A stretch of DNA of 64,000 nucleotides from Pediococcus stilesii. GTDB lineage: Bacteria; Bacillota; Bacilli; Lactobacillales; Lactobacillaceae. Positions 27,888 through 35,719 of the stretch are shown here, one piece after another (the first letter of the stretch is position 1; each line of letters begins with the position of its first letter). A program made the position numbers and the translations under genes. The notes under the pieces were generated by a model. It was not told the DNA's origin and did no database searches. It was given only the letters and a program-made list of their open reading frames with translations. The DNA lies in assembly GCF_001437075.1 (NCBI RefSeq), contig NZ_JQBX01000009.1, positions 1 through 64,000 of the forward strand, written 5' to 3'.

Positions 27888-28005
27888 GGATGAGGGATAA
27901 ACTCCTTGTTCATTAAACTTTTATTCTGATTACTCCTCCAAAAAGTACAGAATTTAGTTTTCAACAACCTACTCCCCAAAAAGACGCCCTGTGAGGCGTC
28001 TTTTT
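27888..28005 (+). ncRNA. CU-rich small RNA candidate, or 3' UTR with terminator
   Basis: The 320 bases between 27821 and 28142 hold no gene. A TATGAT box at 27876-27881 is followed by about 118 bases that end in a perfect hairpin. The stretch has three single-stranded CU motifs: ACTCCTTG (27901), ACTCCTCC (27932) and ACTCCCC (27971). Such motifs pair with ribosome binding sites in small RNAs of other Firmicutes. A clear -35 is lacking, so it may only be the 3' end of the nrdI operon transcript. Confidence 0.35.
27978..28005 (+). terminator. Terminator after the nrdI operon or small RNA
   Basis: GACGCC (27983-27988) and GGCGTC (27995-28000) with AAAAA before and TTTTT after. Confidence 0.9.
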
Positions 28006-28141
28006 ACTTTCCATCGTTTTTCTTTTCTTAATTTAAAAACATTGCTGAAATCATTTCTCGTTTCATCCCTTTACTATCCTTATTCCTGATAGACCGTTAT
28101 AATATACTTAATTATTCATCAAATTATGAGGGAGGATTTTT

Positions 28142-28921
28142 ATGAAACCCGAACGAATTTTAAATGTTCCTGGTGCAATCAATTTTCGAGAACTTGGCGG
28201 ATATCAAAATCAATTCAATCAAACCATTAAGTGGCAAAAATTACTGCGTTCTGGCGAGTTATCTCGGCTAACGCCCTCTTCTGTCGAAGCTTTGGGGGAA
28301 TACGGTTTAAAGTATGATATTGATTTACGTTCCCCATCTGAAGTCGAATGGAACGCGGATCGAATCCCATCAACGACTATTTTTCGCTCCTATCCCGTTT
28401 ATCCAATCCAACGTGGGGAACATTCTGACATCCCTGATCATCAGAATCTTAAATATCAGTCGTATGAACAAACCATGTACGATCCTTATTTAGTGATGGT
28501 TTTAGGTGAGCACTCCCGAATTGCGTTTCGACAAATGTTTCTTGATTTACTCGATAACACCCATGAAAAGGAATCACTCCTTTTTCATTGTGCGGCGGGT
28601 AAAGATCGAACCGGCGTTGCAGGAATGCTAATTATGGCTGCCCTTCAAGTTCCTTACGATACAATCCGGCAAGATTACCTGCTAACTAATCTAGTTTATA
28701 GTCAACGTGATCCAGACCAACTTCGTCAACAAATTACAAATGAACACGTTGATAAACTGATTCAAAAAATGAACAGCGTCTTTACCGTAGCAGCTTCTAA
28801 TTTAGACAACGCCCATCAGACAATTATTAACACCTTTGGTAGCTGGGATAATTACTTTAAGGAAGCCCTCGAACTAACTGATCAGGATTTAAACGATTTA
28901 CGAAAAATATATTTAGAATAG
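28142..28921 (+). CDS. Tyrosine-protein phosphatase, second copy
   Basis: A 259-residue paralogue of the phosphatase at 26069-26860. NFRELGGY is at 14-21 and the P-loop HCAAGKDRTG at 149-158, with nucleophile Cys150 and Arg156. The C-terminal LTDQDLNDLRKIYLE matches the end of the first copy nearly residue for residue. The start has GGGAGG. It lies beyond the nrdI operon terminator, as its own unit. The likely origin is local duplication. Confidence 0.88.
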   Translation: MKPERILNVPGAINFRELGGYQNQFNQTIKWQKLLRSGELSRLTPSSVEALGEYGLKYDIDLRSPSEVEWNADRIPSTTIFRSYPVYPIQRGEHSDIPDHQNLKYQSYEQTMYDPYLVMVLGEHSRIAFRQMFLDLLDNTHEKESLLFHCAAGKDRTGVAGMLIMAALQVPYDTIRQDYLLTNLVYSQRDPDQLRQQITNEHVDKLIQKMNSVFTVAASNLDNAHQTIINTFGSWDNYFKEALELTDQDLNDLRKIYLE

Positions 28922-28946
28922 TACTATAACTTTTAGCTACTTTCTT

Positions 28947-28975
28947 TTGCGCAAACGGTTTCACAATGCTAAAAT
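28947..28975 (+). promoter_or_regulatory. Promoter with cre-like element for the ASCH-MFS operon
   Basis: TTGCGC (28947-28952) and TAAAAT (28970-28975) are 17 bases apart. Bases 28950-28963 (CGCAAACGGTTTCA) match the CcpA site TGNAARCGNWWWCA with one mismatch and fill the spacer, where CcpA would repress. Confidence 0.5.
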
Positions 28976-29008
28976 GAAGCAACAATAATTTGGAAGGAAA
29001 TGATACTT

Positions 29009-29473
29009 ATGGCAACCCCAGCAGAACATATGTGGAATGAATTTGTAGAAAAAAATAATATCACGAAAGGTAATTTCCAAACGCGGTGGTTTGGACAGCA
29101 GGATCAACCCGACGAAATTGATCGGCTAAATGATCTGATTCTGCATGGACAAAAAAGATCAACTTCTAAACCTTTGGCCTACTATGCCGCAGAACAAGAA
29201 GCTGTTCCCCAAGTTGGTGATTACTACGTTTTATTAAATGGTGAAATGAAGCCCGTTGCAATCATTCAGACCGTAGTTTCGGAATTAATCCCCTTCCTCA
29301 GAGTATCGGCAGAACATGCATATAACGAGGGCGAAGGCGATTTAAGTCTGGAAGACTGGCGTACCCGCTCATCTAAGAAATTTACAGAGTTGATGAGCAA
29401 CTATGACAGCAAGTTCAGTGAAGATGACCCGATTGTCACGGAAGTTTTTAAGGTTGTCCACAGCGAGGGCTAA
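29009..29473 (+). CDS. ASCH-domain protein
   Basis: A 154-residue protein of the ASCH family (PUA-like fold) that binds RNA or nucleotides. It has ATPAEHMWNEF at the start, the G-x-K-R-S-T-S motif (GQKRSTS near 47) and a following VGDYYVLLNGEMKPVAIIQT strand pair, all conserved in stand-alone bacterial ASCH proteins. The role is unknown; some members hydrolyse N4-acetylcytidine, which is a lead, not a call. I prefer ATG 29009 over ATG 29000 because GGAAGGA is then ten bases upstream. An MFS gene follows after four bases. Confidence 0.82.
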   Translation: MATPAEHMWNEFVEKNNITKGNFQTRWFGQQDQPDEIDRLNDLILHGQKRSTSKPLAYYAAEQEAVPQVGDYYVLLNGEMKPVAIIQTVVSELIPFLRVSAEHAYNEGEGDLSLEDWRTRSSKKFTELMSNYDSKFSEDDPIVTEVFKVVHSEG

Positions 29474-29477
29474 GACT

Positions 29478-30689
29478 ATGAATCAGTCCCCCCGCCCTTG
29501 GAAAAGAAATATTACACTTTTTATAACCGCCCAGAACTTTTTTCTTTTTGGTTCTTCGGCGGTTTATTTTGCGATTCTTTGGTACATTGCTTTAAAGTCT
29601 TCGTCTGGAACGTGGATGATGCTGGCGACCCTTGCCACGACGCTCCCCCAAATTTTAATTTCTTTATTTGCGGGTACCTGGTCTGATCGCTATGACCGAC
29701 GCCGTCTTTTAGTTTTATCAAGTACTTTTGTCAGTGCCATAACCATTTTATTAGCAATCGTCTATTTTTGGATTGACCAAAGTCTCTGGATTTTACTAGG
29801 TATCGCTGCGATTCGCTCTTTGGGAACCGGCGTTTCAACTCCCGTCGGTAATGCCTTTTTTCCACAGCTGATTCCGAAAGAACAAATCACCCGAATGAAC
29901 GGGGTTAATCAAACCATCAGTTCCATTTTATTACTGATCTCTCCCTTACTTAGCGGGTACATTTTAAATAACTTAGGTATGTTTGCCGTCTTTATTGTGG
30001 ACTTGATCACGGCCGCCGTCGGAATTGTTTTACTATTAAATATTAAAACTTTAAAAAGTTTATTTAACAAACCTAAATCGACTACTTCTTCCATTCAAGA
30101 TATTAAAACTGGTCTACATTTTACTTTTAAGAACCATGGTATTCGAAATTTTCTGATTTTTACGGCAATCGCGTTTATTCTAATTGCACCTTCTTCACAA
30201 CTATCAACTTTATTTGTAAAAAGAACTTTTGGATCAAACGTCTGGTTGTTAACACTAAATGAATTGTTATGGACAATTGGATCCGCGCTTGGGGGGCTCT
30301 TTATCTCTCTTCACAAACAAATTCCGAATAAAATTAAATGGATTGCCATCGGATTTATTGGTTCGGGCATTTGTTTCACCCTAATGGGAATTTCAACATC
30401 GTTTACTTTATACCTGTTTTTTATGTTTGGTTCGGGAATTTTCATGCCAATTATTCAAGGAACGACCAATATTTTGATTCAAGAAAACGTTCCTGATCTA
30501 TGGATGGGAAGAATTTTTTCATTGCTTCAAATCGTTTCCACTGGAATTTACCCAATTGCAATGCTTTTCTTTGGTCCACTAGCTGATTATGTCGCAATCA
30601 AATGGATCATGGTTGCCACCGGTCTTTTGCTAGTTATTGTCGCCTTCATTTTTTATAAACGTCTCCAGAACCAACAACTATGTGATTAG
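29478..30689 (+). CDS. MFS transporter (drug/macrolide-efflux-like)
   Basis: A 403-residue twelve-helix transporter of the MFS_3/MefA-like group. It has the motif A-type loop GTWSDRYDRRRLL between helices 2 and 3 and a cytoplasmic centre loop near 205-220. It likely exports a hydrophobic compound. The ATG at 29478 comes four bases after the ASCH stop, with GAGGGC as binding site; the frame extends 25 codons upstream inside the ASCH gene and is not used. It is in an operon with the ASCH gene. Confidence 0.85.
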   Translation: MNQSPRPWKRNITLFITAQNFFLFGSSAVYFAILWYIALKSSSGTWMMLATLATTLPQILISLFAGTWSDRYDRRRLLVLSSTFVSAITILLAIVYFWIDQSLWILLGIAAIRSLGTGVSTPVGNAFFPQLIPKEQITRMNGVNQTISSILLLISPLLSGYILNNLGMFAVFIVDLITAAVGIVLLLNIKTLKSLFNKPKSTTSSIQDIKTGLHFTFKNHGIRNFLIFTAIAFILIAPSSQLSTLFVKRTFGSNVWLLTLNELLWTIGSALGGLFISLHKQIPNKIKWIAIGFIGSGICFTLMGISTSFTLYLFFMFGSGIFMPIIQGTTNILIQENVPDLWMGRIFSLLQIVSTGIYPIAMLFFGPLADYVAIKWIMVATGLLLVIVAFIFYKRLQNQQLCD

Positions 30690-30725
30690 CTTCACCCTTT
30701 CTTAAAATACGTTTCACAACCATTT

Positions 30726-30734
30726 TGGTATAAT
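30726..30734 (+). promoter_or_regulatory. Extended -10 promoter
   Basis: TGGTATAAT gives an extended -10 box, about 26 bases before the start of the Ig-like/coiled-coil gene. No good -35 is needed in this class. Confidence 0.6.
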
Positions 30735-30759
30735 TAAACTAAAGCGAAAGGAGAATTCC

Positions 30760-31608
30760 ATGAATAATCTAAATGCCCCTCAAATTCGAGTTCAAAACTA
30801 TGATATTTACTTAAATTTGGGTTATCATCAACAAAATATTCTTGCACTTGCCGGTGTTACAGCCGTGGATTATCACGGAAATAATATCTCACAAGGACTT
30901 AATGTTGACGACCGGCAGGTAAATTACGATGTTGCTGGTCAATATCGGATTATTGTTAGCGTCCAAGATCAAGAGGGCAACTATGCCCAAACAGCAATTA
31001 ATGCCATCGTTCAACAAGAAAATAATTCAAATTTATCGAATACTCGTCTAAATAATAATCAAAATTACTCTAACCCTCCTAGAGCACCCCGTTCCAAAAA
31101 ATGGATTTTTTGGGTGATTGGGTTAGTTTTAATCGCAACTGGATGGGCTTTTTGGCGTCAAAACCAACAACAAAATCAAGCACTTCAGGATGCCCAAAGC
31201 AGCGTATCTTCGCTTAGTTCGGCAAGTGCCTCGAATAGTTCTTCAAATTCTCAAAGCATCGCTAAGATTTCGGATGTGAATAAAGATCTTCAACAACAGA
31301 TTAGTGCTCTAAAGGATACGGTTCAAAAGTACAAAAGTGACAATGACCGTGCTACTTTTGAAAACGAAATTAATCAGTTGAAGCAGCAAAACACCGAACT
31401 TTCAAATAAAATTGCTCAAATGGACCAAAATAACGCAACTCAAAGTCTCACAAAGACTGTTAATAAACTTTCGGACACCGTTGATACAATCGCGCAGGCC
31501 CAGTCCGCCGACGAGGCTCAACAGGCATTATCTAACGCCAATTTAACCAATTCAATGGATAAAATTACCGAAGCAATTAATAGTATTAAAGATAAGCTTG
31601 GCCTTTAA
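30760..31608 (+). CDS. Membrane protein with N-terminal Ig-like (DUF5011-type) and C-terminal coiled-coil domains
   Basis: A 282-residue protein I cannot assign to a named function. Residues 7-85 resemble a bacterial Ig-like/DUF5011 domain (GVTAVDYHGNNIS, then YDVAGQYRIIVSVQDQEGNYAQ). A low-complexity Asn-rich linker follows (86-108), then RAPRSKK and one membrane helix (115-132). The rest is Gln/Ser/Asn-rich with a long predicted coiled coil (about 170-280). There is no signal peptide, and the basic residues before the helix put the N-terminus inside the cell. That would place an Ig-like domain in the cytoplasm, which is unusual. A strong AAAGGAG site precedes the ATG. Confidence 0.7.
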   Translation: MNNLNAPQIRVQNYDIYLNLGYHQQNILALAGVTAVDYHGNNISQGLNVDDRQVNYDVAGQYRIIVSVQDQEGNYAQTAINAIVQQENNSNLSNTRLNNNQNYSNPPRAPRSKKWIFWVIGLVLIATGWAFWRQNQQQNQALQDAQSSVSSLSSASASNSSSNSQSIAKISDVNKDLQQQISALKDTVQKYKSDNDRATFENEINQLKQQNTELSNKIAQMDQNNATQSLTKTVNKLSDTVDTIAQAQSADEAQQALSNANLTNSMDKITEAINSIKDKLGL

Positions 31609-31625
31609 AATTCCGCTCTCATCAA

Positions 31626-31678
31626 AGTGACCCCCAAAAGTTAGACTATCATCTAACCTTTGAGGGTCACTATTTTCA
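31626..31678. terminator. Bidirectional terminator
   Basis: AGTGACCC (from 31626) pairs with GGGTCACT, and an inner GTTAGA/TCTAAC extends the stem. It serves the gene at 30760 and the convergent yihY-type gene. Confidence 0.8.
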
Positions 31679-31702
31679 TATACTAAATTAAAAATGATAA
31701 TT

Positions 31703-32605
31703 TTATTTTCTTCGTTTAATTTTATATTTTCCAGCTACTTTTCTAAAGCTCCCCGATGTTTCCACAATTTTTCCATCCTTTAATTCCTGCCAAGTGGCGT
31801 TGATTACGCCCCCCAACATGATAATCATTGCCGAAAAATTGAGCCAGAACATAATCGCAATGAACGTTCCCAACGTTTTGTAACTTGTCACTGATTGGGC
31901 AAAAACCCGCAGGTAAAAAGAAAAGAACTGTGAAAGAATCATCGTTCCAGCAGTCGCAACTAATGACCCTGGAATCACGTATCGAAATTTAATTTTTGCG
32001 TTCGGAACTAAGTAGTATAGCAATGCCAGTCCAATAAAAAGTCCCATAATGGTGACCGGCCATTTTAGTTGACCAACTAAATTAAACCAGTGCGTTGGGA
32101 GGTTCATAATTGGCGTTAAGTAACTTATTAGCGTTTGTCCAAAACTAAAAATAAAAACCAAAACAGAGACGATGCCAATGATAATGACTGTCAAAAAGAA
32201 GGCCACCACTCGATTAACGATCGGATTCTGATACTTAGCCACATCGTAAGCTCGGTTAACTGTTCGTTGAAATGCCGCAACTGCTTGACTGGCAGAATAA
32301 AGGGTTAATAACAAACTGAATGAGAAAAGTTCCCCATTACCGGACCCTAAAAAATCTCTTACAATTGGTTCCGTGATATTGTAAATTGTTTCTGGGACCG
32401 CTGTTTCAATATATTCTAGTACCGTCTTCACGTGGATTTGAAATAACGGCAGCAATGACCCCAGTAACATCACCATCGGGAAAAGCGATAATAATAAGTA
32501 ATATGCCAATACAATTGAATTATTTACGACCTCTGATTCATTGAACCTCTTTAATAACGCCCTTAGAAAGGTTTTACTTTTTCTAAAAACAATCTTTAAA
32601 CTCAT
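31703..32605 (-). CDS. YihY/BrkB-family membrane protein
   Basis: A 300-residue integral membrane protein of the YihY (formerly RNase BN) family, with six predicted helices. It shows the conserved NSIVLAYYLLLSLFPMVMLL start, the central SASQAVAAFQRTVNRAYD, and the LGTFIAIMFWLNFSAMIIMLGGVINA end. The role is not settled; a transporter is thought likely. It begins 13 bases after an MFS gene and shares its operon. The tail is basic. Confidence 0.87.
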   Translation of the reverse strand: MSLKIVFRKSKTFLRALLKRFNESEVVNNSIVLAYYLLLSLFPMVMLLGSLLPLFQIHVKTVLEYIETAVPETIYNITEPIVRDFLGSGNGELFSFSLLLTLYSASQAVAAFQRTVNRAYDVAKYQNPIVNRVVAFFLTVIIIGIVSVLVFIFSFGQTLISYLTPIMNLPTHWFNLVGQLKWPVTIMGLFIGLALLYYLVPNAKIKFRYVIPGSLVATAGTMILSQFFSFYLRVFAQSVTSYKTLGTFIAIMFWLNFSAMIIMLGGVINATWQELKDGKIVETSGSFRKVAGKYKIKRRK

Positions 32606-32618
32606 TTATTTTCTCCAA

Positions 32619-34058
32619 CTATTTTCGTTTCATAAAGTACTTGCTTAAATTAAAGTTACGGCCTGCAATCATTGTAATAATCCAACCCACGATTGTAATA
32701 ATAAAAAAAATCAAAAACGCAGCGCGGTAACCAAGCAAGGAAGATAGTTTTCCAGGCAATGCCGAAGCCGTTTGATTTTCCGTTACATTTTGTAGCACAA
32801 CTGATAGAATTGTTAAAACGAGTGCCGATGTCATTAACTTAAACTGTGCCGTGAAAACATCCGCCATCTTTACCAGATACTCTGACTTTTGATCTTTGCT
32901 CAAATTTTTTCCGACCTGAATCAATAGTCCATGTCCCGCTTCAATGATCATTGTTAATATTACAAACAACATCATGTGGAGGTGTGCTGAAAAGATTGAT
33001 AAGCATCCCCATCCAAACATCATGATTCCCATCGCGATTCTTGCGCGGCTCACTAAATTCATTCGGCTTAAAAGTTTTTTGGTAAAGTGATGAAACCCAA
33101 TCATTATTAAAATTGACGGAACTAAAGCAATTCCTGTTAAAAAGATGGGATATCTAAGTCCTTGACTTAGGTATAGCACCCCAATAATCATTAATACAAC
33201 TAATGAGGAAGCCCCAATTCCCTGTAAAATAAGTCCTCTTAGGTATCTAATGTTAAATAAGTTCCTGAAATCAATCAGTGGCGGATCGACATGGAGTTCT
33301 CGCCATATATAAATCGTAAAAAATAAAATACCACTAATAAAAAAGAACCAGCTACTCCATTTTGGAATATGCGTTCCAGTTTTAGTCAGCGTAACTAACC
33401 AACCAATAATAAGTAACAGTCCACCCGAAAATAGGGCATTTAACCACTCGATATGACGAGAACTTACTTCTAAATTAATTTTTATGTACGATGCACTATA
33501 ATAGACAATGAGCGTCAAAATAATAATAAAAAGATTGACGTACTTCCAATTTCCCAATAACATTGCACATCCGGTAATAATCAGTGCACAAATCGCTGAG
33601 AATCCCAAAATAACATCTTCGATTTGATAAAAACTGGCAAAACGGCTATGCTCGGGTAAGAGACTTATAATTAGTGTTGGAAGCATTGGTAGAACCATTC
33701 CAGTTCCGATTGCTTGAATAATCCTGCCAATCATTAGAAAAGCTAAATTAGGACTAACGCCGATTATTAACGTTCCAATCGCAAATAAAATCAACGAATT
33801 TTGAAACGTTTTGACGATTTTCCCTTTTTTAAACCAAACCGGTCCAATCGGAAACATTAAGGATAGAATTGCCAAGGGAAGGATATTAATCAACTGTACC
33901 AGAGTTCCACCATCGCCAATTTTTTTAAGGATTGCGGCAACGGGCAGGGTTGTTGAAAATTCGCCAGTTAGCATTATAATTATCCCTGATAGTAGAATCA
34001 GGGCTCGACTGTATTCACCGTAACGAATTTGGTTAAACCATTGATGTATCTTCTCCAT
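32619..34058 (-). CDS. MFS transporter, 14-helix DHA2-like
   Basis: A 479-residue permease with about fourteen hydrophobic segments. The features are STTLPVAAILKKIGDGG near the first helix and GRIIQAIGTGMVLPMLPTLI (motif C-like) near helix 5. Its substrate is probably a drug or toxic metabolite; this is a family inference. It is the first gene of a two-gene operon with the yihY-type gene and divergent from perR. The start has a GGGGGCCACC region with a weak binding site. Confidence 0.8.
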   Translation of the reverse strand: MEKIHQWFNQIRYGEYSRALILLSGIIIMLTGEFSTTLPVAAILKKIGDGGTLVQLINILPLAILSLMFPIGPVWFKKGKIVKTFQNSLILFAIGTLIIGVSPNLAFLMIGRIIQAIGTGMVLPMLPTLIISLLPEHSRFASFYQIEDVILGFSAICALIITGCAMLLGNWKYVNLFIIILTLIVYYSASYIKINLEVSSRHIEWLNALFSGGLLLIIGWLVTLTKTGTHIPKWSSWFFFISGILFFTIYIWRELHVDPPLIDFRNLFNIRYLRGLILQGIGASSLVVLMIIGVLYLSQGLRYPIFLTGIALVPSILIMIGFHHFTKKLLSRMNLVSRARIAMGIMMFGWGCLSIFSAHLHMMLFVILTMIIEAGHGLLIQVGKNLSKDQKSEYLVKMADVFTAQFKLMTSALVLTILSVVLQNVTENQTASALPGKLSSLLGYRAAFLIFFIITIVGWIITMIAGRNFNLSKYFMKRK

Positions 34059-34138
34059 GGTGGCCCCCTTAATTAGCTTATAATTAATTTTATTAATTAA
34101 AATTTATAAAGTAAAGCCGTAGTTGAAACTTTTTTAAT

Positions 34139-34153
34139 TTAACTTAAAGTTAA
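34139..34153. promoter_or_regulatory. Perfect inverted repeat upstream of perR
   Basis: TTAACTT-A-AAGTTAA is a perfect 7-1-7 palindrome in the 151-base divergent region between the MFS and perR genes. The size fits a Fur-family operator (7-1-7), though it does not match the Bacillus PerR box TTATAATNATTATAA. Confidence 0.45.
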
Positions 34154-34209
34154 CCGACGACCTTTCAAAGAAATATTTCATTAGTTAAGAATTTATTAGG
34201 AGAACAAGT

Positions 34210-34665
34210 ATGACAAAAAAAACAATTGACGAAGCAATTGGGCATCTAAAGGAGAATCATATTCGAATTACTCCGCAAAGACAATTGATTTTAGAGTATC
34301 TTATCGAAAAACGAAATCATCCAACCGTTGAAACAATTTTCCAAGCGGTTAACGCTAAAGAGCCCAACCTTAGTCTAGCTACTGTATACAACACGTTAAA
34401 TTTATTGGTTGAGCAAGGACTAGTGATTGAACTAACAAGCGGCGATGATGGTGTTCACTATGATTACTACGGCCGTCCTCATTTTCACGTTATTTGCGTT
34501 AATTGCGGAAAAATTATTGATGTTGAATATCCAGAATATGCAGCTGATCTCGCTAAAATTGATCGAATTGCTGCCGAAAAAACTGGTTATGATATTATCG
34601 CTAACCATGTTGAAGTTGAAGGCATTTGCCCCGAATGCGCTAGTAAAGCCAAAGTCGCAAAATAA
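34210..34665 (+). CDS. perR: PerR-type peroxide-sensing Fur-family repressor
   Basis: A 151-residue Fur-family regulator. It has a winged helix at 15-80 (ITPQRQLILEYL and LSLATVYNTLNLL). Its regulatory-site residues His37, Asp85, His91, His93 and Asp104 fall at the same numbers as in Bacillus PerR, with Asp rather than Glu at 104 as in PerR. The structural zinc ligands are Cys96/Cys99 and Cys140/Cys143. It would sense peroxide by metal-catalysed histidine oxidation. The start has AGGAGAA. A palindrome upstream may give self-control. Confidence 0.85.
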   Translation: MTKKTIDEAIGHLKENHIRITPQRQLILEYLIEKRNHPTVETIFQAVNAKEPNLSLATVYNTLNLLVEQGLVIELTSGDDGVHYDYYGRPHFHVICVNCGKIIDVEYPEYAADLAKIDRIAAEKTGYDIIANHVEVEGICPECASKAKVAK

Positions 34666-34670
34666 TTCAT

Positions 34671-34717
34671 CAAAAAATCCCGGCGTGGACCAAATGGTCT
34701 GACACCGGGATTTTTTA
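34671..34717. terminator. Bidirectional terminator between perR and pta
   Basis: AAAAAATCCCGG and CCGGGATTTTTT arms with an inner GACC/GGTC pairing. Confidence 0.92.
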
Positions 34718-34743
34718 CTATAAATATAAACCTTACCGCAAAA

Positions 34744-35715
34744 TTAAATTTGAGCAGCTGTAATAATCGCTACTTTATATACATCTTCTTCACTCGCACC
34801 ACGAGATAAATCGGAAACAGGTGCGTTTAATCCTTGCAAAATTGGGCCAATTGCTTCAAAGCCACCTAAACGCTGAGCGATTTTGTATCCAATGTTTCCC
34901 GATTGAAGCTCAGGAAAAATAAAGACGTTAGCGTGCCCTGCAACTTTGGAGTCCGGAGCCTTACTTGCTCCAACAGCTGGGACGAAAGCCGCATCAAACT
35001 GTAGTTCGCCATCAATTGGAGTTTTTGGATCGCGCTCTTGGGCGATTTTAGTCGCTTCACGGACTTTATCCACCATCTCGCCTCCTGCTGATCCTTTTGT
35101 GGAAAAGCTCAACATTGCAACTTTCGGATCAATGCCGAACAACCGAGCCGTTTCAGCACTTTGAATTGCAATTTCGGCCAATGTGTCAGCATCTGGATCA
35201 ATATTAATTGCCGAATCACCAAAAACATAGCGTTCTTCATTCCGTTGCATAATAAATGATCCGCTGATCCGTCGCATTCCGGGCTTTGTCTTAATAATTT
35301 GTAGTGCGGGACGAACTGTATCTCCCGTTGCATGAACTGCGCCCGAAACCATCGCGTCTGCCTTGCCCAAAAATACTAACATTGTCCCAAAGTAATTCAC
35401 ATCTTTAAGCATTTCGATGACTTGTTCCTCGGTATTCTTGCCATTTCGGCGTTCAACCAGTTTATCCGTCATTTCCTTTTGATCACTTTCGGGATATTTC
35501 TCAGGATCAATAATTTGAACTTGTTCTAAACTTAAATTATTCTGTTTGGCTACCGCTTTAATATCTGCTTCAAATCCTAGTAAAATTGGTTTTACCAATT
35601 GATCTTCCGCTAAGCGAATTGCTGCCTTTAAGACTCGGATATCTTCTCCTTCCGGAAAAACAACCGTTTTATTTTGACCCTTAATCTTTGATTTTAAACT
35701 TTCAAATAAATCCAA
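34744..35715 (-). CDS. pta: Phosphate acetyltransferase
   Basis: A 324-residue enzyme interconverting acetyl phosphate and acetyl-CoA. It starts DLFESLKSKIKGQNKTVVFPEGED and ends with the PAVGASKAPDSKVAGHANVFIFPELQSGNIGYK region of the single-domain class. I start at TTG 35715, eight bases after the GGGGGA that lies in the last codons of ackA; the longer frame from 35760 would overlap ackA by 41 bases. It is the second gene of the ackA-pta operon, with a four-base gap. The protein links phosphoketolase flux to acetyl-CoA, which DapH also uses. Confidence 0.93.
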   Translation of the reverse strand: MDLFESLKSKIKGQNKTVVFPEGEDIRVLKAAIRLAEDQLVKPILLGFEADIKAVAKQNNLSLEQVQIIDPEKYPESDQKEMTDKLVERRNGKNTEEQVIEMLKDVNYFGTMLVFLGKADAMVSGAVHATGDTVRPALQIIKTKPGMRRISGSFIMQRNEERYVFGDSAINIDPDADTLAEIAIQSAETARLFGIDPKVAMLSFSTKGSAGGEMVDKVREATKIAQERDPKTPIDGELQFDAAFVPAVGASKAPDSKVAGHANVFIFPELQSGNIGYKIAQRLGGFEAIGPILQGLNAPVSDLSRGASEEDVYKVAIITAAQI

Positions 35716-35719
35716 TGGA

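Noticed and set aside
34081-34117. A possible Bacillus-type PerR box upstream of perR
   Set aside because: Only one half-site fits TTATAATNATTATAA at a time; the match is what A/T-rich sequence gives by chance.
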